NCBI GenBank assembly: GCA_013298205.1
Contig: JAAFJZ010000051.1
Span: 1,947 to 10,896 of the forward strand
DNA: 8,950 bases
Direction of reading: 5' to 3'
DNA from: Cytophagales bacterium
GTDB lineage: Bacteria; Bacteroidota; Bacteroidia; Cytophagales; UBA9547
Shown here: piece by piece, positions 8,601 to 8,950 of the stretch
Position numbering within the stretch: position 1 is the stretch's first letter
How the letters are laid out: the number at the start of each line of letters is the position of its first letter
Program-made: the position numbers and the translations under genes
Notes under the pieces: generated by a model
What the model saw: the letters and a program-made list of their open reading frames with translations, nothing else
Database searches by the model: none
What the model was told of the DNA's origin: nothing

Positions 8601-8950
8601 AGAATTTTACAAGGAAACAAATCAGAAGTTCAAGACTTATGAAAATATGGGGCAACTTTCAGGCGGTGAAAAAGCACAATTGACTTATACAATTTTAGGT
8701 TCTGCAATTGCCTATCAATTTGGACTGACAAAAGAAGGATTACAAACAAACTCCTTTCGTTTCATTGCCATTGATGAAGCATTTAAGGCACAAGATGAAG
8801 ATAAGGCTCGTTACCTAATTACCCTTTGTAAACAGCTTCATTTGCAACTTTTAGTAGTTACACCAAGCGACAACATTCATATTGTTGAAGATGCAATTTC
8901 ATTTGTTCATTTCGTAGAAAGAAAAGATGAAAAGTACTATTGGCTTTATG
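5587..8950 (+). CDS. jetC: Wadjet defence ATPase JetC (MukB/SMC-like), 3' end beyond window
   Basis: The frame is open from ATG 5587 to the last base (1121 codons plus one base). This start keeps GFRLQYMEVFNWGTF, the conserved first strand region of JetC, and overlaps jetB by 17 bases; ATG 5641 would cut into it. Walker A GANASGKST is at residues 45-53. Long coiled-coil stretches follow from about 240 to 470. A hinge-like domain lies at about 470-650, with FIGELIKVREEEKEWELSVE and then the family-typical HEKDDR (618-623) and NYVLGWDNREK. A second coiled coil runs to about 1000. The head closes with the ABC signature LSGGEKAQ (from 1024), Walker B FIAIDE ending at 1064, and LLVVTPSD (1089 on). 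In Wadjet the JetC dimer hydrolyses ATP to extrude DNA loops; JetA and JetB bind its heads. Only a few codons should be missing, since the end resembles JetC C-termini. All catalytic motifs look intact. Confidence 0.92.
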   Translation, partial: MLSLFSTSSDKAGFRLQYMEVFNWGTFHDKIFRINPQGNNSLLTGANASGKSTFIDALLTLLVPVKKDRFYNQSSGVEKKGDRTEETYVCGHYGNIQREGELSTTTQSLRGKDTYSVLLASFSNTDQKTITLFQVRWFASDGKLNRAFGIAYAPLDIEKDFSQFDGKGNWKKRLDKTYNSNSNKKKVEFFDGPTSYGERISSVFGMRSIKGLSLFNQVVGVKVLEDLDEFIRTNMLEEYKEDNENAEEKFIKLKSSFDTLIDAKTNIEKAKEQIEQLTPINEIAIELSNIQSELKTIDKSKEMAVYWFAKKTVELFELELSKSKLQLEELNVELRVLKEKEEILKGEERSIALSIEREEVYNKIKELEKDIKQLEKNRDSRKAKIDDYNKIAQRIELSTNPSLDIFKEDREKAKSKKNDYQLKIDTETENQRKLKNEEERLVKESEEIVSTIQALQKNKNNISGRVAEIREDIIAFVGATKEEIPFIGELIKVREEEKEWELSVEKILHNFALRLIVPEKYYYKVNEFVNKENLRGRIRYDKFERQDYLKNFKSKDFEQNSLVNKVEIKSKTVYNDYIEDCLSNQFNFNCVDSLSEFDRFREMVVTKNGLTKFKKGRHEKDDRPDISKKENYVLGWDNREKIAKLKNDFDTIQSLQKTNKKDLTAINTLIKSLGTLRDDCFSIFSTYTKYDDIDWQTYAVQIQDKEDEKKKLEATNNKVKLLQEQLKNVQANLKQLTDVEIWNKSQEIFQLGNSIKTIENNIKENKEIIEPHGVIDTSEFENSNPQLLNVIYSTIKETQTSFQSDTTVKSGQLNKKKGNLEAEVRIKINAFKQPDERITKKFKDWRSDVSRLPDSTHLDLIEEYQSLFQKMKEDDLPRFQKDFDKHIIGDYVYKIGSFNTFFNNWKDAIKENIDKLNYSLKEIDFKSNPTTFIQIIASNKISDEVLEFKKILDNAIPNIKDLDSREDGRRIHFENNIQPFFEKLEKEEWRSKVMEVRSWFSYKAEEFYKETNQKFKTYENMGQLSGGEKAQLTYTILGSAIAYQFGLTKEGLQTNSFRFIAIDEAFKAQDEDKARYLITLCKQLHLQLLVVTPSDNIHIVEDAISFVHFVERKDEKYYWLY

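Overview
The window is AT-rich (roughly one third G+C in the coding parts). Its genes are all on the + strand and closely packed, there is no obvious Shine-Dalgarno use, and lysine, asparagine, glutamate and isoleucine codons dominate. Together with the type of intergenic repeat present, this suggests a member of the Bacteroidota. That is an inference from composition and style; no marker gene confirms it.

Layout: (1) 1-3226 is a two-gene operon, a MoxR/RavA-type AAA+ ATPase cut by the left window edge and an overlapping ViaA-type VWA-domain protein with an intact MIDAS motif. (2) 3227-3556 is a gene-free stretch of 330 bases. Its first part is a GC-richer, imperfectly palindromic element starting about 20 bases after the viaA-like stop, with an internal 37-base-period duplication. 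Its second part is C/A-rich and leads into the next operon. (3) 3557-8950 is a Wadjet (JetABCD) anti-plasmid defence operon: jetA (DUF3375, kleisin-like), jetB (DUF4194, MukE-like) and jetC (MukB/SMC-like ATPase). jetC runs off the right edge very close to its expected end. The nuclease gene jetD is expected just beyond the window.

Working together: RavA-like hexameric ATPases act with VWA partners such as ViaA as chaperone-like remodelling pairs. In Wadjet, JetA, JetB and JetC form an SMC-type motor that extrudes DNA loops and senses small closed circles, and JetD then cleaves the circle. The two operons are separated by the structured intergenic element and need not be co-regulated, although MoxR-VWA pairs have also been linked to biological-conflict loci.

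The most unusual points are these. jetB appears to have lost its natural start: an ATG overlapping the jetA stop leads to a stop after four codons, while the conserved N-terminal coding sequence continues one frame away. The intergenic element has the position, size and fold of an attC-like or dispersed repeat element, but not a canonical attC sequence. I see no wholly new system; the defence system is Wadjet, a known family.
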